From Alopecurus myosuroides (taxonomy: Eukaryota > Streptophyta > Magnoliopsida > Poales > Poaceae), in contig CM054057.1 in NCBI GenBank assembly GCA_028641055.1, positions 582,519,158-582,583,157 of the forward strand: DNA of 64,000 bases. Direction: 5' to 3'. Shown here piece by piece: positions 45,541-55,922 of this stretch (the stretch's first letter is position 1; each line of letters starts with the position of its first letter). Position numbers and translations under genes: made by a program. The notes under the pieces are model-generated. The model ran no database searches. It worked only from the letters and a program-made list of their open reading frames with translations, and had not been told where the DNA came from.

Positions 45541-48500
45541 TGGCGCCGTTTGTGGGAACGGCGGGCGCTGGATCCACGGCATCTTCGGCCTCATCATCGC
45601 CAACCTTCAGCTGGAGCCCCGGAGCTTCGACTTCAGCAGATCTGAACCGATTCGGGTCAATCATCGTCGCGCCCCACTCGCCGGAATCGCGCCCGGCGTT
45701 CAGTGGATTGGAGAAAAGTGTCACCCTGACGTTCAGGAGCCTCCACTTCCACGCCAACAAAGCAGGAATCCTGCACTTCCCCGAGCAAACCGATCTCGAA
45801 GGATCGGACTCCGAGTCGGTCTCGAGCTCGGAAACTCTCGACTCGCTGCCCAACTACGCTGGTTGCGACCTAGCAACCAGGGGCGGATCCGTCCGAACCA
45901 GCACTCGCAACTTCCACACCATTGCCGCAGAGGAGACTTCTCGGGTTAGAAAAACTTGTCAATCCACGCCTAGGACTCACGGGCCATATCTGGCTCAGGT
46001 CTGCATGGCACGATCGAACGATCCACCCGAAGAAACGGAAGAAAGCGCGACGGAACGAGAACTCATTAAAGTATCGCGAGAAGCCTGGGTCAAGGCAAAG
46101 ACGACCGTACACTCAGGCTAGCCGATTGAAGAGGGAGCCCCTCAGGAAGATCTAACCGCATACCACTACCATCTAGTAAAAGAGGCAGCGCTGATCAAAG
46201 AAGCTCGCAAGGATCTGGACGAGCGAAAAAAGCTGGCGGACGAGTCAAGTCTACGTCGCGCGGCTCTCTCCAAAACATATTCGATAGGGAACAACCCCCC
46301 CGAAGAAAGAGATACACCGAATTCATCGGGTGAAGAGAACCCCTTATGCGCGTCGACGACGATCGTACGACGACACCCCCGACGACCCCCCCCCCCCCGC
46401 CGCAGTCCTGGCTGCAGCCACATATCTATAGGCGAACCAGCCAGGGGAGAACGACCCCCGCACGGAGCAATACAGGCAAGTCCAGACGGGGCTAGGAATG
46501 GCAGCCGCGAGACACGCAGCCCAAGGCCGCAAGAACGCGACTGCACAGGAGACGGAGAAAACCCCACGGAAAGACAAAGAAACACCCCGAAGACACAGGA
46601 GTACATCGTCCAGAAGGGAGAAGTCACCTCATTACGCCCGAGGAAAACGGGCCCGACGACGCGGTGATAGCCCGAGTAGCAGCGACGATAGCCCGAGGGA
46701 TCGAGATCGCAGTCCGCGGCATCATAGCAGCCGTTCGCGACATCGCAGCAAGGAGCCGCGGAATGAGGTCGATCGCGACCAACCTGGATACAACGCGCGA
46801 TCCGACATCACGCAGAACAAAGTCAACAAGGCCCGAGCGGTCAGGAACCGCACACGTTCCCCATCCACCTCTTCTGACGAAGAGGCATGCGGCGTATTGT
46901 GCTTTACTCACGACATCCGCGAGGCACCAATGCCCAGGAGATTTAAGCTTACTACGGAGGTGCCAAAATACGACGGTTCGCTGGAGCCCAAATCCTGGCT
47001 GTCGGATTACCTCACGGCAGTAAAATACCAACATGGGAAGAAGACCACAGCTATGCAGTACCTTAACCTGCATCTTGTAGGCAATGCGCATAGCTGGCTC
47101 GAAGGAAGACTGAGGGCGTGCTAAGGATCATGGGACGATCTAACCTTCAACTTCCGTAAGAACTTCCAAGCAACATATAAACGACCCGCGTCCATCGAGG
47201 AGCTGCGAGCTTGCAGGCAGAAGAGCGGTGAGTCTACTTGCGAGTACATCCAGCGATGGACCACGCTCAAAAATACGGCGGGAAACATATCGGAAGAGGT
47301 CGCAGTTGAAGATTTCACCAAAGGATCTCGATGAACCGCCTTCAGAGAAGAACTGGGGCGAGCCGCACCCAAAACCATCGGAGAGCTGATGGCTATAGCC
47401 CACAGATGGGCCAACGGTGAGGACTCGGTGCGCAATGAAAAGGCATCTTCGCCAGCACCTAAGGACGACCGTCATGGTCGGAAGAAAAGGAGAAAGCATT
47501 ACGATCACGACGATAGAGAAGAACTGGTGGCTGCAGAGTTTACGAGAAATCGTGACAGCGGACATCATGGAAACCGCAAATGGAAGCCAAAGCCAGAGGA
47601 TAAAACTCCCGAGGAGTATCTTGACGGTTATTGCACGCTACATCTATTTACAGATAAGCGCACGGGCAAGACCAAGGCAACACACCTCCTCAAGGATTGC
47701 CGAAAGTTTCTCGACATCCACGAGGCCTTCTCAAAGAAAAACAGAGCTGGAGTCAATCAGGGCTACCCACAGCTCCCAGGAGGAGGACACCAGGGATTCC
47801 ACCCGCCACAAGCCCTACCTCCACCAGGAAACCAAAATGCGGTGCTAGCCGCGCTACCAGCGCCACCCGCCGCAAACCAGGGAGGCAACGGATACCCGAA
47901 CCCAGCAGGACTCCTTGGAATGATACAGAAAGTCTGCCCATCCCGCAAGGCCCAGAAAACAAACACACGACAAGTAGTCATGGCATTCCAAGGTCCACCC
48001 TCCAAACCCGAATACCTGAAGATGGCTGACCAACCAATAACTTTCTCCAAAGAAGACCATCCCTCACGAGTTTATCGGCCAGGACACGCCGCGCTCGTCA
48101 TCCAGGCGCAAATAGGCAACTATGAACTCGCCCGAGTGTTCATGGACGGGGGCAGTGGGATCAACATCATTTACGCGGACACACTCCGTAGGATGAACAA
48201 GAACCTGGACGGACTCGCGGAATCAGAGACATCCTTCCACGGGATAGTACCAGGAAAGGCAGTCCGACCACTCGGAACAATCAACTTGGAGGTGGTGCTC
48301 GGGAACCGAAGAAACTACAGAAGAGAATTCCTCGACTTCGAAGTGGTCAACTGGCCCTCACAGTACCACGCCATTCTCGGCCGAACAACATTCGCGAGAT
48401 TCATGGCAGTACCTCACTACGCCTACCTAAAACTCAAACTTCCTGGGGAACACGGCACCATCGCCATAGATGGCGACTTCCAAAAATCTGACAAGTGCGA

Positions 48501-48711
48501 CATCGAGTTCAACGAGATCGCGAAATCTTTCGGGATGCAGGAGGAAATGGAAGAATTGGCAAAGACCACGGACCACTCGGTGATGCCTCTCACCAAAAAG
48601 AATGCTCCAGAACTCGAGTTCAGTGCAAACACCGACACTCGAAAGCATCAAGTGCACCATACGGAGCCCGCGAAGACGGCAATGGTGTCCACCACCCTCT
48701 TGCCTGCATAG
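45541..48711 (+). pseudogene. Tat Gag and aspartic protease
   Basis: The N-terminal frame (to 46121) includes SITPRTHGPYLAQV-like sequence. Then follow an Arg/Ser-rich linker (46498-46860), the gag domain (MPRRFKLTTEVPKYDGS; LEPKSWLSDYLTAVKY; FRKNFQATYKRPASIEE), an open frame from 47389 to 48711 with a Pro/Gln-rich spacer, and a protease-like domain (VFMDGGSGINIIYADTL; YHAILGRTTFARFM). Stops occur within gag (RAC followed by TAA near 47123; GSR followed by TGA near 47332) and frame changes near 46120-46490. A conventional CCHC knuckle is not evident. The protease uses the MDGGSG form typical of Tat elements. The frame stops at 48711 and pol resumes in the same region. Confidence 0.88.
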
Positions 48712-51487
48712 GAAGGCGCGCTCGTCGAACTCCTCCGTGAGTACTAGGAAATCTTCGCCTGGCAGCCTTCAGATATGCCAGGGATACCCAGGGAGTTCGC
48801 CGAGCACTCACTCGAAGTTTTCAAAGACGCCAAACCTATCAAGCAAACAACCCGACGGTTCTCAGAGCTAAAGCAAAAAGCACTTGGAGAAGAAGTGAAT
48901 TGACTGCTCGCCGCAAAATTCATCCGAAAGATAAAGATATCCACCTAGTTAGCAAACTCGGTGCTGGTCCCGAAGAAAAACACTGACATCCTCCGCGTGT
49001 GCATCAACTACACGTCGTTGAACAAACACTGCCCTAAGGATAACTTCCCCTTACCACGGATCGACCAGATCGTGGACTCTACAACAGGCTGCCAGCGCCT
49101 CTCCTTCTTGGACGCCTACTTGTGCTATAATCAGATTAGGATAAAAAGGAGGACGAGAAGAAGACAGCGTTTATCACACCTCACGGTGTCTACTGCTACA
49201 CGACGATGCCCTTCGGGCTAAAAAACGCACGCACAACATATCAGCGCTGCATGCAAAAATGCCTCGCCAAGCTCATTGGCAAGAACGTAAAAGTGTATGT
49301 TGACAACATCGTCATAAAAACTCGAGTGAACGACACACTCCTCGAGGATATCAGGGAGACATTCGACGCCCTCAACGCGTACAGGATCAAGCTCAACCCG
49401 ACAAAATGCGTTTTTGGTGTCCCCGCTGGAAAACTTCTCAGGTATCTAGTGTCCTCCCGAGGAATCGAAGCCAACCCGAAGAAAATTCAAGCAATCCTAA
49501 CAATGAAGGAGCCCACCAATCTTCACGGTGTACAGCAGCTCGCAGGACGAAAAGCCGCTCTAAGCAGATTCATCGCAAAATTAGGCGAGCAAGCATTGCC
49601 CTTCTACAAGTTGCTGAAGAAAACGGATAAGTTCGAGTGGACGCCCAAAGCAAAACAGGAATTCGCAGACCTAAAGCAAGCACTACATAGTAGGCGTGTT
49701 CTGGCAACGCCACAAGAACGGGAGCCACTGTACTTACACCTAGCCGCAAAAAATCAAGTCGTCAGCACGGTGATCATGGTCGAGCGGCCGGAGGATGGCA
49801 AGGCGTATGGAGTTCAACGACCAATTTATTATATCAGCGAGGTGCTCTCTCCGTGCAAACAGCGATACCCCCACTACCAGAAGCGCGCATACGGGTCGTA
49901 CTCACAGCCCGAAAGCTCAATCATTACTTCCAGGAACATACCGTCATGGTGCTAAACGACGCATCACTCGGTACTATCATGAACAACCCTATGGCATCCG
50001 GGAGAATTGCGAAGTGGAGCATCGAGCTAGGTGCTTGGGACATCATATACGCAGGACGCAACTCTGTAAAATCCCAGGTCGTAGCAGAATTCCTGAGCGA
50101 GTGGACGGAGCTGCAGAAACCAGGACTCCTAGAGTACACGAGCAACTGGATCATGTACTTCGACGGGTGGAAAAGGAACGAAGGAGCCGGAGCCGGAGTT
50201 ATTCTCATCTCCCCCAGGGGTGATAAGCTGCAGTACGTTTTGCGATTGGAATTCCCACCCGAGGACCTAGCATCCAACAACGACGCAGAATACGAAGCCC
50301 TCCTTCACGGCATGAAAATGGCGATCGCTTGCGGAGCCACCCGATTGATGATATATGGGGATTCCAACCTCATCGTACAGCAGACAATGAAGGAGTGCGA
50401 TGCTATCGCGGATAACATGGTCGCCTACCGCGACATGTACAACCTACTCGAAGGAAGTTTCAAAGGGTGCGAGCTGAAACACATTGCACGATCCAGCAAT
50501 GAGGAAGCGGACAAGCTGGCGAACATGGGGTCCACAAACACACCCATAATGCCAGGAATTTACTTCGAAAGAATGATCAAGCGTTCAGTCAAGGTCAAGA
50601 AGCCAGCGGGAACACCCGCAGCAGCAGAGACAGCAGTCAGCCCACAAGTTGCCCTCATCGAGCTCACACATAACATCTCAATGCAAGTTTTTCTGGTCGA
50701 GACAGTCTGGACGCAGAAATACCTCGATTACTTGTCCAAAAAACAGGTCCCAGCAGACATTTGCGAGGCTCGACAAATAGTGAGGCGCAGCCAATCTTTT
50801 CGGGTGATCAATGGAGAGCTATACAAGCAAAGCATATCCGGTGTACTACAAAGGTGCAAGCACCCGAAGATGGCAAAGAGCTGATCCAGGACGTACATCA
50901 AGGAGATTGCGGCCACCATGCCAGCTGGAGAGCAATCGTGGGTAAAGCCTTCAGGGCAGGATTTTATTGGCTTACCGCAGCCAGAGACGCCAAACATCTA
51001 GTCGACAGATGCAACGCCTGCCAGAGGTTTGCAGCCAAGCCACATGCCACTGCGATGGAACTACACATGATCCCCATCGCCTGGCCCTTTGCGCAATGGA
51101 GGCTTGACATGGTAGGGCCATTACGCAAGTCGACACCTGGAGGATATACGCACCTACTCGTACCAGTTGACAAATTCACAAAGTGGATAGAGGCTATGCC
51201 AGTCACCTCCGCGCACGCCGAGTGCACCGTGAAATTCCTCGACTCCATTGTGTGCAGATTTGGCATACCACATAACATCATCACAGACAACGGCAGCAAC
51301 TTCACGACAAAGGAAACACAGAAATTCTGCGAGAAAAAGGGAATCACCCTCACCTTCGCCTCGGTGGCTCACCCACAAACTAACGGTCAAGTAGAGCGAT
51401 CCCACGGATTAGTCTCAGGTGGCCTAAAGAATCGGCTACTCGATCGCCTGAACCCAGCAGCAGGGCATTGGGCCGAAGAGTTACCAT

Positions 51488-51500
51488 CACTGGTAGAAAA
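51488..51500 (+). repeat. Left terminal repeat of the small CACTA
   Basis: CACTGGTAGAAAA, after the CAT target copy. Confidence 0.95.
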
Positions 51501-51700
51501 TAGGGCTTCAGTCCCGGTTCGCAAAGTCCATTAGTCCCGGCCGCGCAACCGGGACTAGATATGCGCGACTAAAGACCCCCCCCCCCTATAGTCGCGCCAC
51601 TTACGGACCGCGGCTAAAGGCCCGTCCACGTGGGCGGGTGGCGTGCGCCGGGGGCGGGGGACCTTTAGTCCCGGTTGGCCACACGAACCGGGACTACATG

Positions 51701-52049
51701 CTTTTTCGTTATTTCTTTAATTCATTTGGGGTTTCTAATTATTTTTCACTCCCTTTTTTTTCACTCACTTTTTTTCACTCCTATTTTTTCACTCCAATTT
51801 TTCACTCCCTTTTTTTCAGAATTTTTATTATTTGCTTAGTCTCTAACTACAATTATCTCTAGTCAAATTTCTTACTCGTGGTCGCACGCATGTATGTGAT
51901 ACTAATATCATATCAATCCTATTAACATGTTGGTCGATGCCACATTTCTTTATTGTCTGAATTTCAAATAAATCTTTTAATAAACAAAAGTAATGATGTA
52001 ATTAATAATTTTGAATAAATAAATAAACATTAACTTTTTAATTTGTATA
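51701..52049. other. AT-rich filler of the small CACTA
   Basis: T-rich with repeated TTTTTTTCACTCC motifs at 51745-51825. No gene seen. Confidence 0.5.
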
Positions 52050-52390
52050 TTTCTAAAAAATATTCAGAAAAATAAAACTAATTCATTTTAAAATCTTAAA
52101 AATACAAATAATATATCAAAATATTTAGAAAAATAAAACTAATACATTTTAAAATCTTAAAAATACTATTAATATACCAAAATATTCAGAAAAATAAAAC
52201 TAATTCATTTTAAAATCTTAAATATACTATTAATATATCAAAATATTCAGAAAAATAAAACTAATACATTTTAAAATCTTAAAAAATACAAATAATATAT
52301 CAAAATATTCAGAAAATAAAACTAATACATTTTAAAATCTTAAAAATACAAATAATATATCAAAAAATTCAGGAAAATAAAACTAATTCA
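52050..52390. repeat. AT-rich tandem array, ~65-bp unit, about five to six copies
   Basis: Units of the form AAAATAAAACTAATTCATTT plus TTAAAAATACAAATAATATA, nearly identical to each other. Non-coding. Confidence 0.9.
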
Positions 52391-52529
52391 TTTGCCCGTT
52401 TCCTAAATGCAAAATAAAATCTGAACAAATTCATGAACCAAACCATATGAAATTTAAACCATATAAAATTTGCAGATCCAAGTTCAAACAACCAAATGAA
52501 AATACCATCCTTTTTAATAAAAGACCAAG

Positions 52530-52777
52530 TTATTGTTTGTTTTCTTGATGTGTTTTTGTTTGTTTGTTTTGAAATGTGTGTTTGACATAATATAGAAATA
52601 ATATAGCTACGAATTAATATAGAAATAATATCCATTACATAATAATATATATGCATTACATACTAATATATCCATTACATGCATATATCGAACGCAAGAT
52701 GCGGTACACAAACACCATCTACTTTAGCTCCGTCGAGTAGATGCGGAACAACTCTCGTAGGAAACGTATGCATCTAT
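52530..52777. repeat. 300-bp-period direct repeat, copy 1
   Basis: Matches 52830-53076. It includes a second copy of the last codons of the exonuclease gene (TACATAGATGCATACG-type end near 52720-52777), so part of the gene 3' end was duplicated. Confidence 0.88.
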
Positions 52778-52829
52778 GGCTTAGATTAATTTAGAAACGA
52801 TAGTTTTCCTGTTTTGTTTTCTTGATGTG

Positions 52830-53076
52830 TTATTGTTTGTTTTCTTGATGTGTTTTTGTTTGTTTGTTTTGAAATGTGTGTTTGATATAATATAGAAATA
52901 ATATAGCTACTAATTAATATAGAAATAATATCCATTACATAATAATATATATCCATTACATACTAATATATCCATTACATGCATATATCGAACGCAAGAT
53001 GCGGTACAAACACCATCTACTCGAGCTCCGTTGAGTAGATGTGGAACAACTCGTAGGAAACGTATGCATCTATGGC
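52830..53076. repeat. 300-bp-period direct repeat, copy 2
   Basis: Second copy, containing the exonuclease stop codon used in the intact C-terminal frame (53017). Confidence 0.88.
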
Positions 53077-53742
53077 TGCATAGTTGAGGTTGATCCGGTC
53101 CAGTGGGTTCTTCCCCCAACGCATGTGATTCTTGGAGGGGAAACCAGACTTCATGGTTTTGTAGTCGGCGTGGATGAAGGCGGTTGCCATCGGAGCCATC
53201 CCGGTCTTGTGATCGCACAAATCATCAAAATGGGTAAGATCCTGAAGATCAATGTAGTGATCTTCAGGTATCAGAATACCCAATCGCATCAACTTCTGCC
53301 GGTCTTGAGTGATGTCAACACTGCAGAAGTCGTACCCCTTGTTGACAAGAAAATCAACAAGGGCCGTAGATCCTTTGAACTACTGCAACAACAAAAATAG
53401 AACGTGTTAGATATGTTGCAACACATATTCTTCCAATGCAACAAACAAATCGAAAATGCAAACACTATCCTACAAGAGATCGATTGTACGTGTGCGTTAC
53501 CTTGCCCATTGGAAGACCAACACGATCTCCTGGAAGGCAATTTGGATGACGGCAACATCCCGTTGATCCGCCGTATACTCTAAATCAAGCCCGAAGAACC
53601 TATGGTGTTCATCGGCTTCTTCATAGAGATTGCTGAAATGCGTAAGAAGATCGGGGAGCCTCTCGCACATATTGGTGTACGCCACGTCGAGACTCTTGCG
53701 GCATGGTGTGGCCACACGTAGAGTATTCCAAACTTCAGCCAT
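53017..53742 (-). pseudogene. Captured DEDDy 3'-5' exonuclease-like gene
   Basis: Resembles the exonuclease domain of WRN/RNase D-type proteins, which remove nucleotides from 3' ends. Exon 1 (53742-53501) starts MAEVWNTLRVATPC and holds the Exo I motif FGLDLEY (Asp and Glu at about 53576-53593) and AVIQIAFQ. It ends at a minus-strand GTAACG donor. Exon 2 (about 53382-53017) reads VDFLVNKGYDFCSVD, then LMRLGILIPEDHYIDLQDL, and ends with the Exo III motif YAAIDAYVS (Tyr and Asp, about 53053-53083). The splice with TTGTTGCAG does not join the two frames, so a one-base frameshift or a different acceptor is involved. Length is about 200 residues, near the size of a stand-alone domain. Start chosen for fit to the domain; a longer frame runs upstream into the subterminal repeats. 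Confidence 0.78.
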
Positions 53743-54127
53743 GGGTGCTTGGTGGAGGAAGATCGAAGAGAGGAGAAGAAACAGAGAAGAGAGAAGAAGA
53801 AACAGAGACTCTCGGGTGCGCGCACTGTAGCAATGGCCTCTGCCTCTCGCTCGCGAAATAAAACGGCCGCGCGGGAGGCGAGCAGTTTGTACCTTTAGTC
53901 CCGGGTGGCCACGCCAACCGGGACTAAAGGCAGGGAGGCCAGCAGACTGGATCATTAGTCGCGGGTGGCCAGGCCAACCGGAATTAAAGCCCTCCACGCG
54001 CCTCCACGCGCTTCCCAACCCACGACGCATGACCTTCTGTCGCGGGTCTCCTCCCGACCCGGGACTAAAACCCCTTTAGTCACGGTGCGGAAAGTTTGGG
54101 GACTGATGGGGGCGTATGGAAGGCCTT

Positions 54128-54140
54128 TTTTCTACCAGTG
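54128..54140 (-). repeat. Right terminal repeat of the small CACTA
   Basis: TTTTCTACCAGTG, followed by CAT. Confidence 0.95.
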
Positions 54141-54598
54141 CATCAGTACTGTGGAGCCCCCGCACAACGCCAAATCGTTCAACAAACTATACACCATTCT
54201 TCATGGTCTACGGAGCCGAGGCCGTCCTACCCAAAGACGTCAAATTTAGTGCTCCACGAGTCGTCGCATACAGCGAAGAAACCTCAAACAAGGCACTCCC
54301 AGAAGAGGTGGACGCACTCGACGAAATTCGGGACATTGCACTCTCAAGATCCATAGTAGACCAGAAATCACTGCGCAACTACCATAGTCGTCGTATACGC
54401 CACAGATCTTTCGTGGTAAGAGACCTGGTGTTGCGGCTCAAGGAAAAGAAAGGACACAAGCTCGAGCCACCATGGGAAGGACCCTTCATAATACACGAAG
54501 GTATCCCAGATGGCGCTTACCGATTGAAGAACCCGGAGACCGGTGGCATCTACTCCAACCCATGGAACGTTGCGCATCTTAGCAAATTCTACCCTTAG

Positions 54599-55922
54599 GA
54601 TTACTCTATTTGCAAGAAATAAGGTTGTACCAGCCATTCTGTAGCTCGATCAAATACATGGCTTCTCAGCCATATCAATAAAACACATGGTTCCTCAACC
54701 ATAGCTATTCGCATCTTCCATTGTACATGCTAAAACAACAGGTATACACCCCAAACACACGGGGGTTACGCCTAACTAGCATAAAAACAATTTTTCAAAT
54801 GCAAGGTACAACAAGGTCCACACCTTATAAACACCTTAAAACATATCGAGTGAGCCATACAGGGTTACACGATATCTACATCCTACAATTACATCTGACA
54901 GCGAGCAGTCCTTTCCACAAGCATTTGATCAATCTCCTCGGAAGTTAGACGAATAATTTGCTCTACCGCGGGCTGGACGACCGCGTAATGAGGAGAAAAA
55001 TCAACCGGAGAGTTGGGAAGTCGCGCCACCGAGTTAAAAATTGATCTCAGGATGCCACACCCGAACAAAGGCGAGAGCTACCTGAGATCCACAGATAAGT
55101 TGCTGGCGAACGCACTCCCGAACCTCTCCTACTCGACGAAAGATCCTTAGCAAACTGCTCAACCCTTTTGGAACGGTATCCAATGGATAAAACATCCGAT
55201 GCACAGAAGAAAGAGCCGCGCGACAGGACTCAAGAAGAATCTTCGCCTGGCTCGCCCTATACTTCAAGGTGGCCAAAACGAAGCCTCGGCTGCGGTCTGA
55301 CCAGGAATTATTTCCATGCGGTTTGGAGCTACCCGCCTCATAGGAAATGTGGTTATCCACCCAGTGGGTCTCACAAGGTCCGTCGGGCTCAACAACTGCA
55401 AAGTCAGCAAACAAGTCAAAACGAAAAAGAAAGCAAGTAGCAAAAGTGCTAGGGGGCTCGCAAGCTTACAAAGCATGTCTTTGCAACGTCAGCAAGCTCT
55501 TCCATCACAAACTTTTCACGCTTAGCCGCAGATTTCTCCTTTGATTTGGCAACATCAGCCACGCCCCGCAGCGCTTTCAGTTTGCGCTCGCCATCCGCAA
55601 CACGGTCACGGAGTGAGGCGAAAGTACTAGCAGCAGCAACAAGGGGATTCACCCGCGCAGCAGACCCACTCGAAGACTATGCGCTAGGATCCACTAACTG
55701 GAAAGAAATGAAGCAAGTTCAGAAAAATTACAAGACCCCACTCGAGAAACACACCACCTATCTATCAGGTGCTCGGGGGCTACTCCCATCGGGAGCACAC
55801 AACAGCAAGACGCAACAATCAGACACTGAGGATCTCAAGAAACACTTCGATTACGCAACATAAATACGGGAATACACCCCAAGGTTCATTACATCGACAG
55901 ACAAAAGCAAATATAAACTAGT
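54599..55922. other. Tat 3' region downstream of pol
   Basis: No sense-strand gene. A minus-strand Ala/Lys-rich frame near 55449-55680 (SLRDRVADGERKLKALRG) looks like part of a coiled coil and could be a further segment of the antisense gene or a duplicate of one. The rest is unassigned. Confidence 0.4.

Larger units (their letters stand above)
44296..48846 (+). repeat. Tandem duplication, unit 2
   Basis: Second copy of the 4.55-kb unit. At the junction ACAA (44296-44299) is shared by the original left end (39750-39753) and right end (48847-48850), a 4-bp microhomology. After 48850 the element continues normally into reverse transcriptase. The first 750 bases repeat the unassigned flank of unit 1. 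Confidence 0.93.
51488..54140. mobile_element. 2.65-kb non-autonomous CACTA carrying an exonuclease gene
   Basis: Ends CACTGGTAGAAAA and its inverse TTTTCTACCAGTG, flanked by CAT duplications (51485-51487, 54141-54143). Subterminal DNA has repeated facing AGTCCCGGTT and AACCGGGACTA motifs at 51512-51700 and 53895-54090. No transposase is present; the cargo is a minus-strand exonuclease-like gene (53017-53742). It is inserted in the integrase of the Tat element, so it is younger than that element. Confidence 0.95.
48712..54598 (+). pseudogene. Tat Pol: RT, two RNase H regions and integrase, interrupted
   Basis: The connector (EGALVELLREY) leads to the RT start (FAEHSLEVFKDAKPIKQ; VLVPKKNTDILRVCINYTSL). 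Then a frameshift near 49140, RT core (MPFGLKNARTTYQRCM) with YVDN at 49296-49307, connection and degenerate RNase H, a frameshift near 49880, archaeal-type RNase H (50150-50530; Asp, Glu and Asp of MYFDG, DAEYEAL and YGDSN), a frameshift near 50850, and the integrase zinc region (GHHASWRAI, CNACQRFA) and core (WRLDMVGPL, IITDNGSNF, NGQVERSHG). The integrase is split by a CACTA (51488-54140) and resumes at 54144 (FFMVYGAEAVLP) through the chromatin-side tail (PPWEGPFIIHEGIPDGAYRL) to a stop at 54596. Stops near 48746 and 48899 add to the decay. Confidence 0.9.

Noticed and set aside
46390..46400. Run of C's considered as a programmed frameshift site in the Tat gag
   Set aside because: The equivalent site in unit 1 lacks the run, so homopolymer expansion or sequencing error is more likely.
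52050..52390. AT-rich tandem array considered as a replication origin or centromeric satellite
   Set aside because: Only five to six short units inside a small CACTA; nothing supports either role.
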